Origin: Nocardioides sp. CFH 31398
GTDB taxonomy: Bacteria; Actinomycetota; Actinomycetes; Propionibacteriales; Nocardioidaceae
DNA length: 64,000 nt
Direction: 5' to 3'
Assembly: GCF_022436705.1 (NCBI RefSeq)
Contig: NZ_JAKUHT010000005.1
Location: 372,001-436,000, forward strand
The stretch's first letter is position 1, and every line of letters begins with the position of its first letter. Both the position numbers and the translations under genes were made by a program. Shown here piece by piece: positions 8,677 through 16,937 of the stretch. The notes below the pieces were generated by a model. That model saw nothing but the letters and a program-made list of their open reading frames with translations. It was not told the DNA's origin and did not search any database.

Positions 8677-9747
8677 CTAGGACGAGGACCTGGACACCGT
8701 GTCCACCGGGATCTTCGAGGTCGTCGTCGTCGGGTGGCTCGACCGGCCCTGCCGGTCGAACTTCTGCCCGCTGGCGAGGCCGCCGAGGTAGAAGGAGATC
8801 AGCGCGATCATCACCCCGCCGATGTCGTCGGCCACGTAGTGCCAGCCGAAGTAGAGGGTGGCGACGATGGTGATGCCGAAGTTGACCCAGAACAGCCAGT
8901 GCACGAGGCGGTTGCGGATCGTGTACTGCGCCATGAGGGCCCACAGCAGGGTGATCGCCGTGTGCAGGCTGGCGAAGCCGGCCACGCCCTGGATCGCGTT
9001 CTCCAGGTCGTCGTACAGGAAGGTGGACCTCGCGTCCGACAACGAGTCCATCAACCCGCTGGTGCCCGTGTCGTAGTTGTTGATGTCGGTGTAGAGCCAG
9101 GGGTACTCGAAGCCCGGCCCGAGCGTCGGGAGCATGTAGTAGGACGCCGTGCCGAGCGTCCAGGCGAGGACCTGCGAGGTCGCGAACCAGTACCCGAACG
9201 AGATGTTGCGCGACCAGATCGCCCACCCGGTGACCGCCAGCGGGACCAGGGGCAGGTACCAGAGGTAGACCGACGACAGCAGCTGCGCGATCCACTCGTA
9301 ACCCAGCAGGGAGTGCAGGACGACCGCCGGCTCGTTGCCGAAGAAGAGGAACTGGTCGATCTGGTGCAGCTCGCGGTCGAACATGTAGTCGCGGCCCAGC
9401 ACCTCGGGCAGGAACGACTTCAGGTTCCGGTAGGCCACGTAGGTGACGTAGAAGCTCGTGACGCCGAGCACGACCAGGACGATGCGGTCGCGGGTCCAGT
9501 GGGTCCGCCAGCGCTCGGTGACGATGGGCCACATCTTGCGCGGGTCCAGCCGGGAGTACCACAGGGCCCGGGGCACCATGTCGAGCGCGAGCGCCCCGAG
9601 GATCAGCAGCGGGCCGCGGGCCCACGCCGGCCCGAGGAAGCCCTCCGGGTCGACGAAGCTGCGGTCGAGGTGGTGCGCGGTGACCAGCGCCAGGGCCAGC
9701 ATGCCGACGGTGACCCCGACGAGCAGGGCGTAGGCACGGCGGTACAC
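8677..9747 (-). CDS. PAP2-superfamily membrane phosphatase/phosphotransferase (AUR1-like)
   Basis: Integral membrane protein of 356 residues with about six hydrophobic segments and two PAP2 signature parts: ASLHTA near 260-265 and GWHYVADD near 301-308, whose histidines would form and resolve the phospho-enzyme. Such proteins dephosphorylate lipid phosphates or transfer phospho head groups outside the membrane. The layout resembles inositol phosphorylceramide synthase-like actinobacterial proteins. The serine- and threonine-rich C-terminal tail is probably disordered. The GTG at 9747 lies seven bases after TACACT, so it is probably leaderless. Substrate unknown. Confidence 0.85.
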   Translation of the reverse strand: MYRRAYALLVGVTVGMLALALVTAHHLDRSFVDPEGFLGPAWARGPLLILGALALDMVPRALWYSRLDPRKMWPIVTERWRTHWTRDRIVLVVLGVTSFYVTYVAYRNLKSFLPEVLGRDYMFDRELHQIDQFLFFGNEPAVVLHSLLGYEWIAQLLSSVYLWYLPLVPLAVTGWAIWSRNISFGYWFATSQVLAWTLGTASYYMLPTLGPGFEYPWLYTDINNYDTGTSGLMDSLSDARSTFLYDDLENAIQGVAGFASLHTAITLLWALMAQYTIRNRLVHWLFWVNFGITIVATLYFGWHYVADDIGGVMIALISFYLGGLASGQKFDRQGRSSHPTTTTSKIPVDTVSRSSS

Positions 9748-9754
9748 CCGGTGC

Positions 9755-9760
9755 AGTGTA
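9755..9760 (-). promoter_or_regulatory. -10 box (TACACT) of a leaderless promoter for the PAP2 gene
   Basis: TACACT on the minus strand, seven bases before the GTG at 9747. No ribosome-binding site is present. Confidence 0.6.
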
Positions 9761-9802
9761 GGGAACCCTCCCCCGCGACCGGCGAACCCGTTCAGGTGTC
9801 TC

Positions 9803-10819
9803 TCAGGCGGGACGTCGCTCGGCGTGCGGCAGCGGCGCGAGGCGCGCGGGGTCGACCACGAGCCGCACCGTGGACCCGGGCGCGGGCAGGGCCTCGGCCG
9901 GCGAGACCGCGTCGAGGCGGCCGATCCCCTCGACGTCGACCTGGAGACGGGCCAGCTCCGGCGTGGCCGCCGCGGTGAGGACGGTCCCGCGCAGCCGGGT
10001 CGGCTCGGCCGGGCCGGCCACCCGCAGGGCCGAGCGGCGCAGGGCCACCGCGGGGGCGTCGACGAGACCGCCCGCGGCCAGCACGGCGTACGCCGGGTGG
10101 CCCGTCAGCACCCGTGCGTAGCCGAGGAACAACGCGGCGTCGGCGTCGGCCGGGGCGCGCCAGACGTCGGCGACCTTCCCGGTCTGCACCACGCGCCCGG
10201 CCCGCAGGAGGGCCATCCGGTCGGCCACCGCGAACGCCTCCTCGTGGTCGTGGGTGACCAGGACGGCCGTGGTGCCGGCGCTGGCCAGGATCTGGCGCAG
10301 GTCGCCGGCGAGCCGCTCGCGCAGGCCGGCGTCCAGGGCCGAGAGGGGCTCGTCGAGCAGCAGCAGGCGGGGTCGGACGGCGAGGGCCCGGGCGAGGGCG
10401 ACGCGCTGCTGCTCCCCGCCGGACAGCGTCGAGGGCAGGCGGTCGGCGTACCCGGAGAGGCCGACGAGGCGCAGCAGCTCGTCGACGCGCTCGGCGACCT
10501 CGGCGGCCGGACGCCGCCGCAGGCGCAGCGGGTAGCCGACGTTGCGCGCGACCGAGAGGTGGCCGAAGAGCTGGCCGTCCTGGAACATCAGCGCGAAGCC
10601 GCGGCGGTGGGTGGGCACACCGGTGACGTCCTCACCGTCGGCGATGACCCGTCCGGTGCGCGGCGGCTCGAGCCCGGCGACGGCGCGCAGCAGCGTCGAC
10701 TTGCCGCAGCCGGATGGCCCGAGCACGGCCAGGACCTCCCCGGCGGGCACGGACAGGTCGACGTCGACGACGGCGTCGACGCCGTCGTAGGCGACCGAGA
10801 GACCCTGCACCTGGAGCAC
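9803..10819 (-). CDS. thiQ: ABC transporter ATP-binding protein, thiamine importer (ThiQ-like)
   Basis: ATPase of the importer encoded by the two upstream genes, acting at the inner face of the membrane. Walker A GPSGCGKST at 34-42, Q-loop near MFQDGQ, signature LSGGEQQ at 132-138 and Walker B LLLLDEP at 152-158 are intact. At 338 residues it is longer than enteric ThiQ because of a C-terminal TOBE-like regulatory domain. The ATG at 10819 lies one base after the stop of the permease gene. The TPP riboswitch at the head of the operon gives the substrate: thiamine or a thiamine precursor. Confidence 0.9.
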   Translation of the reverse strand: MLQVQGLSVAYDGVDAVVDVDLSVPAGEVLAVLGPSGCGKSTLLRAVAGLEPPRTGRVIADGEDVTGVPTHRRGFALMFQDGQLFGHLSVARNVGYPLRLRRRPAAEVAERVDELLRLVGLSGYADRLPSTLSGGEQQRVALARALAVRPRLLLLDEPLSALDAGLRERLAGDLRQILASAGTTAVLVTHDHEEAFAVADRMALLRAGRVVQTGKVADVWRAPADADAALFLGYARVLTGHPAYAVLAAGGLVDAPAVALRRSALRVAGPAEPTRLRGTVLTAAATPELARLQVDVEGIGRLDAVSPAEALPAPGSTVRLVVDPARLAPLPHAERRPA

Positions 10820-10820
10820 G

Positions 10821-12470
10821 TCAGAACGCTCCCACGCTCGGCACCCGCAGGCGCTCGACGGCCAGCACGACGAGCGCGGTCACGGCGGCGAGCACGACGG
10901 CGGCAGCAAGCGCCATCCCGTAGTTGCCCTCGCCGGGGCGGCCCAGCAGCCGCACGATGACGACCGGCACCGTCGGGGCCTCCTCCCGGAACAGGAACGC
11001 GGTCGCGCCGAACTCGCCGAGCGACACCGCGAAGGCGAACCCGGCCGCGGCGAGCAGCGGCTTCCACACGACCGGCAGGTCGACGACGAGCAGGCTGCGC
11101 AGCGGCCCGGCGCCGAGCGAGGCGGCGGCCTGGCGCTGCCGGGGGTCGACCGAGGCGAGGACGGGGGCGAGGGTCCGCACGACGAGCGGCAGGGCGACCA
11201 GGGCCTGCGCCACGGGCACGAGCAGCGGCGACGAGCGCAGGTCCAGCAGGCCGGAGTCGAGGGTGACCAGCAGGCCGAAGCCGAGGGTGACCGCGGAGAC
11301 GCCGAGCGGCAGCATGAAGAAGGCGTCGAGGCCGGAGCGGACGGTCCGCTCGAGCCGCCCCCGGGAGCGCTGGGTGACGACCACGGCGACGAGCAGCCCC
11401 AGCAGGACGGACATCCAGGTGGCGTCGACCGCCGTCCGCAGCGACACCGCGAGCGCCTCCGTGACGGGGACCGCGAGGGCGCCGGAGCTGCCGCGGGTCT
11501 GCAGGGCGAGGTAGTTGTCGAGGCCGTAGCCGTCGGCGGTGCGCAGCGAGCCGAGCACCAGGGTCGCGATCGGCACCGCGGCCAGCAGCAGCGCCAGGCC
11601 GGTGACGACGAGGGCGGGCGCGTCGGAACGGCGGACGGCGCGCGGCCGGGGCGACGTCCGCCGCGCCCGGGGGTCGGCGGTGGCGCGCAGCCGCTGCGCG
11701 AGGCCGAGCAGGACGGCGACCACGAGCAGCTGCAGGACCGACAGGGCGGCTGCGCCCTCGAGGTCCAGCAGGCTCGTGGTGAGCAGGTAGATCTCGGTCT
11801 CGACCGTGGCGTACCGCAGGCCGCCGAGGGTGAGGACGACGCCGAAGGCGGTCGCGCAGAACAGGAACACCACGCTCGCGGCCGACACCACGGCCGGGCG
11901 GAGCGCGGGCAGGGTGACGGTCCACCAGACCTGCCAGGGCGTCGCGCCCAGCGCCGCCGCGGCCTCCGCCGGGCGGGGGTCGAGGGACTCCCACGCGGCG
12001 CCGACGGCGCGGACGACGACCGCGACGTTGAAGAACACCAGCGCCAGGACCACCGCGACCGGCGTCCCGTCGAGGCCCAGGAAGCCGAGCGGCCCGGCCT
12101 CGCCGAGCAGCTCGCGGAACGCCACCCCGACGACCACGGTCGGCAGGACGAACGGCACCAGCAGCAGCGCCCGCAGCAGCCGTGCCCCCGGGACCGCCAG
12201 CCGGTGCAGCACCCACGCGGTCGGCAGGCCGAGCAGCAGCGACCCGGCGGTGCCCGCGGCGCTGGTGGTGAGGGTGAACGCGAGCACCCGGGCGGTGCGC
12301 TCGCGGGTGAGGACCTCGAGCGCCCCCGACGGGTCGAAGGAGCCGCCGGGCCACAGGCCCCGGCCCAGCATCCCGACGACCGGCAGCACGAAGAAGACCG
12401 CGAGCACCGCCACCGGGACGACGGCCAGGGCCAGCAGGCCCGCCGTCCGCCGCAAGCCCGCCCGGTTCAT
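10821..12470 (-). CDS. thiP: ABC transporter permease, fused two-unit type (ThiP-like)
   Basis: Membrane component of the thiamine-type importer. Its 549 residues contain two tandem permease units of about six helices, each with an EAA loop: EAAAALGATPWQVWW in the first half and QAAASLGAGPLRS in the second. This fused arrangement is standard for ThiP and iron FbpB permeases. The ATG at 12470 is used because no earlier in-frame start exists after the upstream gene's stop. It lies 19 bases downstream of thiB and one base upstream of thiQ, so the three form one operon. Confidence 0.9.
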   Translation of the reverse strand: MNRAGLRRTAGLLALAVVPVAVLAVFFVLPVVGMLGRGLWPGGSFDPSGALEVLTRERTARVLAFTLTTSAAGTAGSLLLGLPTAWVLHRLAVPGARLLRALLLVPFVLPTVVVGVAFRELLGEAGPLGFLGLDGTPVAVVLALVFFNVAVVVRAVGAAWESLDPRPAEAAAALGATPWQVWWTVTLPALRPAVVSAASVVFLFCATAFGVVLTLGGLRYATVETEIYLLTTSLLDLEGAAALSVLQLLVVAVLLGLAQRLRATADPRARRTSPRPRAVRRSDAPALVVTGLALLLAAVPIATLVLGSLRTADGYGLDNYLALQTRGSSGALAVPVTEALAVSLRTAVDATWMSVLLGLLVAVVVTQRSRGRLERTVRSGLDAFFMLPLGVSAVTLGFGLLVTLDSGLLDLRSSPLLVPVAQALVALPLVVRTLAPVLASVDPRQRQAAASLGAGPLRSLLVVDLPVVWKPLLAAAGFAFAVSLGEFGATAFLFREEAPTVPVVIVRLLGRPGEGNYGMALAAAVVLAAVTALVVLAVERLRVPSVGAF

Positions 12471-12489
12471 CGAGGCGTCACCGGGGGCC

Positions 12490-13590
12490 TCATCGGCTCG
12501 TGACGTCGCTCCACTCGGCGAGCAGGTCGGCCCGCTCGGAGGCGACCGCGGCCGGGTCGAGCGCGTACGACCGCTCGGGGCGCTCCGCGAACCGGGCCCA
12601 GTCGCGCGGCAGGTCGACGTCCTCGCGGACGGGGAACACGTACATGGACGTCGGCAGCTCGGCCTGGACCCGGCTGCTGAGCAGCCAGTCGACCACCCGG
12701 GCGCCGCCGACGGGGTTCTCGGCGCCCTCGAGCACGCCGGCGTACTCGACCTGCTGGTAGCAGGTGTCGAGCAGCGCGGCGGTCGTCGTCCGCTCGCCGT
12801 CACCGGTGAGGGTGAACGCCGGGGAGGAGTCGTAGGAGACGACGATGGGCCGGTCGCCCTCGCCGCCGCCGGCGGTGAAGTCGACCTGGTAGGCGTCGGA
12901 CCAGCCGGGGACGATCTCCACGCCGTTGGCGACGAGGTCCTCCCAGTACGACGGCCACTCCTCGCCGTACGCGTCGACGGTCGCCAGCAGGAACGCGAGG
13001 CCCGGGCTCGAGGTGGGCGCGCCGGGGACGACCATGAGGTCGCGGTACGCCGGGTCGGTGAGGTCGTCCAGGGAGGCCGGGGGCTCCTGGTCGCGGTCGG
13101 CGAACCACTGCTCGTCGACGTTCACGCAGACGTTGCCCTCGTCGATCGGCACCAGACGCTCCTCGCCGGGCAGTGCGAACCCCTCGGCCCCGGGCGGCAG
13201 CGCCCCGTCGTACGGCGCGAACACGTCCTCCTCCAGGGCGCGGGAGGCGAAGGTGTTGTCGACGCCGAAGGCGACGTCGCCGATCGGCTCGTCCTTGGTC
13301 AGCACGAGGCGGTTGGTCAGCGAGCCGGCGTCGCCGGAGGCGCGCTGGACCAGGTCGATGCCGGACTCGGCCTCGAAGTCGGCGACCAGGCGCTTCGGCA
13401 GCGCGTAGGAGTCGTGCGTGACCAGCACGACCCGCCCCGTGCCGTCGTCGCGCTGGGCGTCGGTGACCTGGTCGGGGTCGTCGTCGGCGGCCAGCAGCGT
13501 GCAGCCGCTGAGCAGCGTCACGGAGGTGACGAGGGCCGCGAGACGCCCGAGGGCCGGGCGTCGTGCGGCGGGTCCGGTGCGTGCGCGCAT
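12490..13590 (-). CDS. thiB: Thiamine-binding lipoprotein of ABC importer (ThiB/TbpA-like)
   Basis: Extracellular substrate-binding protein of 366 residues, tethered by a lipid: a basic, hydrophobic signal with lipobox LLSGC puts the modified cysteine at residue 30. The body has the extracellular solute-binding family 1 pattern (VVLVTHDSYALPK at the N-terminus, DVAFGVDNTFASRALE in the middle) seen in TbpA proteins. It starts ten bases after the end of the TPP aptamer, whose AAGGGAG 3' strand also serves as its ribosome-binding site. Thiamine is the likely ligand. A pyrimidine precursor is an alternative. Confidence 0.9.
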   Translation of the reverse strand: MRARTGPAARRPALGRLAALVTSVTLLSGCTLLAADDDPDQVTDAQRDDGTGRVVLVTHDSYALPKRLVADFEAESGIDLVQRASGDAGSLTNRLVLTKDEPIGDVAFGVDNTFASRALEEDVFAPYDGALPPGAEGFALPGEERLVPIDEGNVCVNVDEQWFADRDQEPPASLDDLTDPAYRDLMVVPGAPTSSPGLAFLLATVDAYGEEWPSYWEDLVANGVEIVPGWSDAYQVDFTAGGGEGDRPIVVSYDSSPAFTLTGDGERTTTAALLDTCYQQVEYAGVLEGAENPVGGARVVDWLLSSRVQAELPTSMYVFPVREDVDLPRDWARFAERPERSYALDPAAVASERADLLAEWSDVTSR

Positions 13591-13599
13591 GAGGGTGGA

Positions 13600-13686
13600 C
13601 TCCCTTCGCCGGTGTGAACCGGAGCAGGTTCGGAGGGTCTGCGGCTCGTCCGCACTCTCAGCACGTCACGCGTGCTCCCCTGTCTG
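13600..13686 (-). ncRNA. TPP riboswitch (THI element)
   Basis: Minus-strand RNA upstream of thiB with all the conserved parts: GGGGAGC at 13680-13674, CTGAGAGTGCGG (the pyrimidine-binding loop) at 13662-13651, ACCCTCCGAACCTG at 13638-13625, and CACCGGCGAAGGGA at 13614-13601. Binding of thiamine pyrophosphate is expected to repress thiBPQ. There is no separate terminator. The last strand holds the AAGGGAG ribosome-binding site nine bases from the ATG, so control is probably at translation initiation by closing helix P1. That last point is inference. Confidence 0.93.
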
Positions 13687-13693
13687 GACCTCC

Positions 13694-13699
13694 ACCCTA
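13694..13699 (-). promoter_or_regulatory. Likely -10 box for the thiBPQ operon
   Basis: TAGGGT on the minus strand, with a predicted transcript start near 13687, just before the TPP aptamer. The same bases (13691-13698) are complementary to 13592-13599 beside the thiB start codon, so a longer transcript could extend helix P1 over the start. The two readings exclude each other. Confidence 0.5.
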
Positions 13700-13735
13700 C
13701 GTCGGGGCGTCCGCCGGACCCGCACGCGCCCGGGC

Positions 13736-14420
13736 GGTGGCCGGTGGTCGCGGCGCCTCGGGTGGTCGAGCAGCACGCGAGCGCAGCGAGCGCGCGTCGT
13801 CGAGACCACGGCGACGGGTCTCGACAGGCTCGACCGACGGCGGTGGGGCGACTCCCGGTGGTCGAGCAGCACGCGAGCGCAGCGAGCGCGCGTCGTCGAG
13901 ACCACGGCGACGGGTCCCGACAGGCTCGACCGACGACGGTGGGGGTGGTGACCCGGGTGGCCGGCGGTCGCGGCGCCCCCGGTGGTCGAGCAGCACGCGA
14001 GCGCAGCGAGCGCGCGTCGTCGAGACCACCGCGACGGGTCCCGACAGGCTCGACCGACGGTGGTGCGGGTGGTGGCCGGTGGTCGCGGCGCTTCCGGTGG
14101 TCGAGCAGCACGCGAGCGCAGCGAGCGCGCGTCGTCGAGACCACGACGACGGGTCTCGACAGGCTCGACCGACGGCGGCGGGGGTGGTGGCCGGTGGTCG
14201 CGGCGCTTCCGGTGGTCGAGCAGCACGCGAGCGCAGCGAGCGCGCGTCGTCGAGACCACGGCAAGGGGTCTCGACAGGCTCGACCGACGGCGGCGGGGGT
14301 GGTGGCCGGTGGTCGCGGCGCCTCCGGTGGTCGAGCAACACGCGAGCGCAGCGAGCGCGCGTCGTCGAGACCACCGCGACGGGTCTCGACAGGCTCGACC
14401 GACGGTGGTGCGGGTGGCCG
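13736..14420. repeat. Six-unit tandem repeat array, about 114-bp period, non-coding
   Basis: The core of each unit starts with GGTGGTCGAGCA at 13761, 13857, 13981, 14097, 14211 and 14327, so spacings are 96, 124, 116, 114 and 116 bp. A unit holds GGTGGTCGAG, the CGAGCGCAGCGAGCGCGCG core, GTCGTCGAGACCAC, then GGGTCTCGACAGGCTCGACC and a GACGG(C/T)GG(G/T) end. GGTGGTC and GACCACC can pair, giving each unit a hairpin. All frames stay open because the units lack A/T-rich stops, which produces long spurious reading frames. A relic of the unit's end lies at 62145-62180, so this is a dispersed family locally amplified. Differences between units are substitutions and short spacer changes. Confidence 0.9.
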
Positions 14421-14429
14421 GGCCGGAGT

Positions 14430-14532
14430 GGGGGGGGGGGGGGGGGGGCGGGGGGGGGGGGGGGGCGCGAACCTCAACCGCGCCCGTGTCTGCGCGCGCC
14501 CTCCCCCCCCCGCCCCCCCCCCCCCCCCCCCC
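14430..14532. other. Poly-G then poly-C low-complexity tract, possibly a sequencing artefact
   Basis: G19-C-G16 at 14430-14465, a 37-base mixed segment, then C9-G-C20 at 14503-14532. The G block faces the C block like an inverted repeat. Runs of this length are unlike anything else here except 38743-38801. Reads failing into poly-G from both sides of an unresolved hairpin would give exactly this picture. No gene crosses it. Confidence 0.6.
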
Positions 14533-14596
14533 ACACTTCCCCCGAGACGTGCGGACCAGGGCTCGACCACCGGTGGGGTGGCGGTGGGGGCGGTCC

Positions 14597-14602
14597 TAGA
14601 GT
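14597..14602 (+). promoter_or_regulatory. -10 box (TAGAGT) of a leaderless promoter for the esterase gene
   Basis: TAGAGT with six bases to the GTG at 14609. It supports 14609 rather than the in-frame GTG at 14603 as the start codon. Confidence 0.6.
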
Positions 14603-14608
14603 GTGCCG

Positions 14609-15553
14609 GTGCCGACGACCCCGAGCCTGCGCCACGAGCTGCTGGCCGAGGTCGTCCCGCGGCTGAGGCGGGCGGGCGAGGTCGTCGACGAGCCGACCGA
14701 GCGGGCGCGGGTGCTGGCGCGGAAGGCGACGCGGTCGCCGGGGCTGCCGACCGTCGCGGTGCCCGGGTTCGCGCGGCGCTTCTCCGTGGTGGAGGAGGAG
14801 GTCGACGGCGCCACCGGCCCGTTCCCGGCGTACTCCTTCAGCCCCCGGGGCCTCGAGCCGGTCCGCACGATCCTCTACCTGCACGGGGGCGGCTACGTGC
14901 ACGGGATCGACCCGTTCCAGGTCCGCTACGCCGCCCGGCTCGCGAGCGCCCTCGACGCGCGGGTGGTGATGCCGGCGTACGCCACCGCGCCGGAGCACAC
15001 CTGGCGCGAGTCGTACGACGGCCTCGTCCGGCTCGCGCAGCGGCTGCTGACCGGGCGCGTGCCGGTGACCCTGGTCGGCGACTCCGCCGGCGGCGGCCTC
15101 GCGCTGGCGCTCGCGCTGAGCCTGCGCGACCGCACCCCGGCGTCCGGAGGCGCCTCGCCGGACCGGCTCGTGCTGCACTCCCCCTGGGTCGACCTCACCC
15201 TGAGCGCGCCGGACACCGAGGCCGTCGCGGAGACGGACCCGTGGCTCTTCCCCGGCAAGGCCCGCGTCTGGGCGCGCTGGTGGGCCGGCGAGGACGACGA
15301 CCTCGCGCGACCCGAGCTCAGCCCGGGCCTCGGCGACCTGCGCCGCCTGCCGCCCACGCTGATGCTGTGCGGGGGCCGCGACATGCTCGCCCCCGGCTGC
15401 CGGGCGCTGGCGGACCGCGCCCTGGTCGCCGGCTGGGACCTCACCTACGTCGAGCGCCCCGGGCTCATCCACGTCTTCGGCCTGCTGCCCGGCCTGCCCG
15501 AGGCCCGCCAGGCGATGCGCGCCGTGACCCGCTTCCTCGGGGCGCGCCGGTGA
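14609..15553 (+). CDS. Alpha/beta hydrolase, HSL-type esterase
   Basis: Carboxylesterase of the hormone-sensitive-lipase family, 314 residues, probably cytosolic. The oxyanion-hole motif HGGGYVHG is at 92-99 and the nucleophile elbow GDSAGGG at 157-163. The acid is probably the aspartate in CGGRDML near 256, and the histidine is in LIHVFG near 287. The start at 14609 follows a leaderless promoter. Its stop overlaps the start of the GNAT gene (GTGA), so the two are translationally coupled. The natural ester is unknown. Confidence 0.9.
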   Translation: MPTTPSLRHELLAEVVPRLRRAGEVVDEPTERARVLARKATRSPGLPTVAVPGFARRFSVVEEEVDGATGPFPAYSFSPRGLEPVRTILYLHGGGYVHGIDPFQVRYAARLASALDARVVMPAYATAPEHTWRESYDGLVRLAQRLLTGRVPVTLVGDSAGGGLALALALSLRDRTPASGGASPDRLVLHSPWVDLTLSAPDTEAVAETDPWLFPGKARVWARWWAGEDDDLARPELSPGLGDLRRLPPTLMLCGGRDMLAPGCRALADRALVAGWDLTYVERPGLIHVFGLLPGLPEARQAMRAVTRFLGARR

Positions 15554-16032
15554 GCGGCGACCCCGCGGGGCAGGACGTGCGCGTCGACGTCCTGGGCTTC
15601 GACGAGCTCGACGGGCCCACGGCGTACGCGGTCTGGCGGCTGCGCCAGGACGTGTTCGTCGTCGAGCAGGCGTGCGCCTACCCCGACCTCGACGGCCGTG
15701 ACGACGAGCCCGGCACCCGCCACGTGCTGCTGCGCGCGGCCGACGGGAGCGACGGGGCCGACGGTCCGGGGCGCCTGGTCGGCTACCTCCGGGTCCTCAC
15801 CGACCCCGACGGGGTGCGGCGCATCGGACGGGTCGTGCTGCACCGTGACGCCCGCGGACGGGGCCTGGCCGACCCGCTCGTGCGGGCGGCGCTCGCCGAG
15901 GTCGGCGAGAGCCCCTCACGGCTCGACGCCCAGTCGCCGCTGGCCCGCTTCTACGCAGGCTACGGCTACGAGGTCTCGGGGCCCGAGTTCCTGGAGGACG
16001 GTATCCCCCACGTGCCCATGACCCGCCCCTGA
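15550..16032 (+). CDS. GNAT-family N-acetyltransferase, ElaA-like
   Basis: Acetyl-CoA-dependent acetyltransferase of 160 residues. The segment YAVWRLRQDVFVVEQACAY, then PDLDGRDDEPGTRHVLL, matches the ElaA subgroup, and RIGRVVLHRDARGRGLADPL is the acetyl-CoA pyrophosphate-binding motif A (usual R/Q-x-x-G-x-G/A). It starts with the GTG of a GTGA overlap with the esterase stop. The acetyl acceptor of ElaA proteins is not established. A hairpin follows the stop. Confidence 0.85.
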   Translation: MSGDPAGQDVRVDVLGFDELDGPTAYAVWRLRQDVFVVEQACAYPDLDGRDDEPGTRHVLLRAADGSDGADGPGRLVGYLRVLTDPDGVRRIGRVVLHRDARGRGLADPLVRAALAEVGESPSRLDAQSPLARFYAGYGYEVSGPEFLEDGIPHVPMTRP

Positions 16033-16053
16033 CCGGGTTCGGGCAAAACCCGG
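16033..16053 (+). terminator. Hairpin after the GNAT gene
   Basis: CCGGGTT-N7-AACCCGG, a perfect seven-base stem directly after the stop codon, followed by GC-rich DNA without a T-run. It probably ends the esterase-GNAT transcript. Confidence 0.45.
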
Positions 16054-16086
16054 GCGGGACGACGGCCCGGGCCCGACCATGAGGGG

Positions 16087-16923
16087 GTGACCCGCTCCCT
16101 CGCCCCCGCCCTGCTGGGCCTCGTCGTGACCGGCGGCCTGCTCTCCGCCGGCGCCGCCCCCGCCATGGCGGAGCCCGTGGCCCCCGCCCCCACCACGACC
16201 CACCTCGCGGTCCACGCGGACGAGCTCATCGCCACCGTCGAGGACGCCGCCGGCACGACCCCGACCGGCCGCGTGGTGTTCCGCGTGGACGGCGAGCGGC
16301 TCGGCGTCGCACGCCTCGTCGCCGACCCCGAGGCCGGCGTGGCCCACGCGGTGCTCCAGCGCCGGGTGCGGGCGACGGGCGCCCCGCTCGACATCACCGC
16401 GGCCTACGCCGGGCACGACCGGCACGCGGGGTCCACCGAGTCCTACCGGCGCACCGACCCCGTCGTCGAGGCCGTGGTGACCAGCACCGGCCGTCCCAGC
16501 GCCTCCGGCTGGTACCGCACGCCGACCGTCGTCACCTTCCTCTGCACCGCCGGCTCGGCGTACGCCGCGTGCCCCGCGGCGGTCACCAAGAACGCCACGC
16601 GGGCCACGTCGGTGGTGCGCCGGACCCTGCGCGCCGACGACGGCGGTCGGGCCCGGGTGGAGGTCACCACCCACCGTGTCGACCCGTGGGCCCCGCGCCT
16701 GGCGGTGTCCCGGGTGGGCGAGGGTCCCTACCCGAGGACGGCGCGACCCGTCCGGTGCACCGCGACCGACACCCGCTCGGGCGTGCACGGCGGCTGCCGC
16801 GTCGCGTACGGCCAGGTGGTCCGCACCGAGGGCGGCCGCGCGGTCCGCTCCTGGACGGCCCTCGCCACCGACAACGCCGGCAACCGGCGGGTGCGTCAGG
16901 GGTCGTTCGCCATCCACCGCTGA
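16087..16923 (+). CDS. Secreted protein with Ig-like repeat, function unknown
   Basis: A 278-residue exported protein. The signal peptide has a hydrophobic core from about residue 6 to 22, with likely cleavage after APAMA near residue 28. The first half reads like a bacterial Ig-like domain (TTTHLAVHADELIATVEDA, then TPTGRVVFRVDG), as in Big_3_5-type repeats. The second half has four cysteines in two spaced pairs (FLCTAGSAYAACP and VRCTATDTRSGVHGGCR), likely disulfides, in an adhesin-like pattern ending DNAGNRRVRQG. The start is GTG 16087. GACCAT lies six bases upstream, a poor -10 candidate. Probably a wall-associated or binding protein. No enzyme motif was seen. Confidence 0.75.
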   Translation: MTRSLAPALLGLVVTGGLLSAGAAPAMAEPVAPAPTTTHLAVHADELIATVEDAAGTTPTGRVVFRVDGERLGVARLVADPEAGVAHAVLQRRVRATGAPLDITAAYAGHDRHAGSTESYRRTDPVVEAVVTSTGRPSASGWYRTPTVVTFLCTAGSAYAACPAAVTKNATRATSVVRRTLRADDGGRARVEVTTHRVDPWAPRLAVSRVGEGPYPRTARPVRCTATDTRSGVHGGCRVAYGQVVRTEGGRAVRSWTALATDNAGNRRVRQGSFAIHR

Positions 16924-16937
16924 ACCGGCGGAGGTCC

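Noticed and set aside
13736..14420. CRISPR-like array
   Set aside because: Repeats are about 114 bp with conserved sequence throughout, not short repeats with unique spacers, and no cas genes are present.
13672..16032. A 786-codon open frame through the repeat array
   Set aside because: Only its last 160 codons (from 15550) are the GNAT gene. The rest is the open but non-coding repeat array and the antisense or out-of-frame part of the esterase gene.
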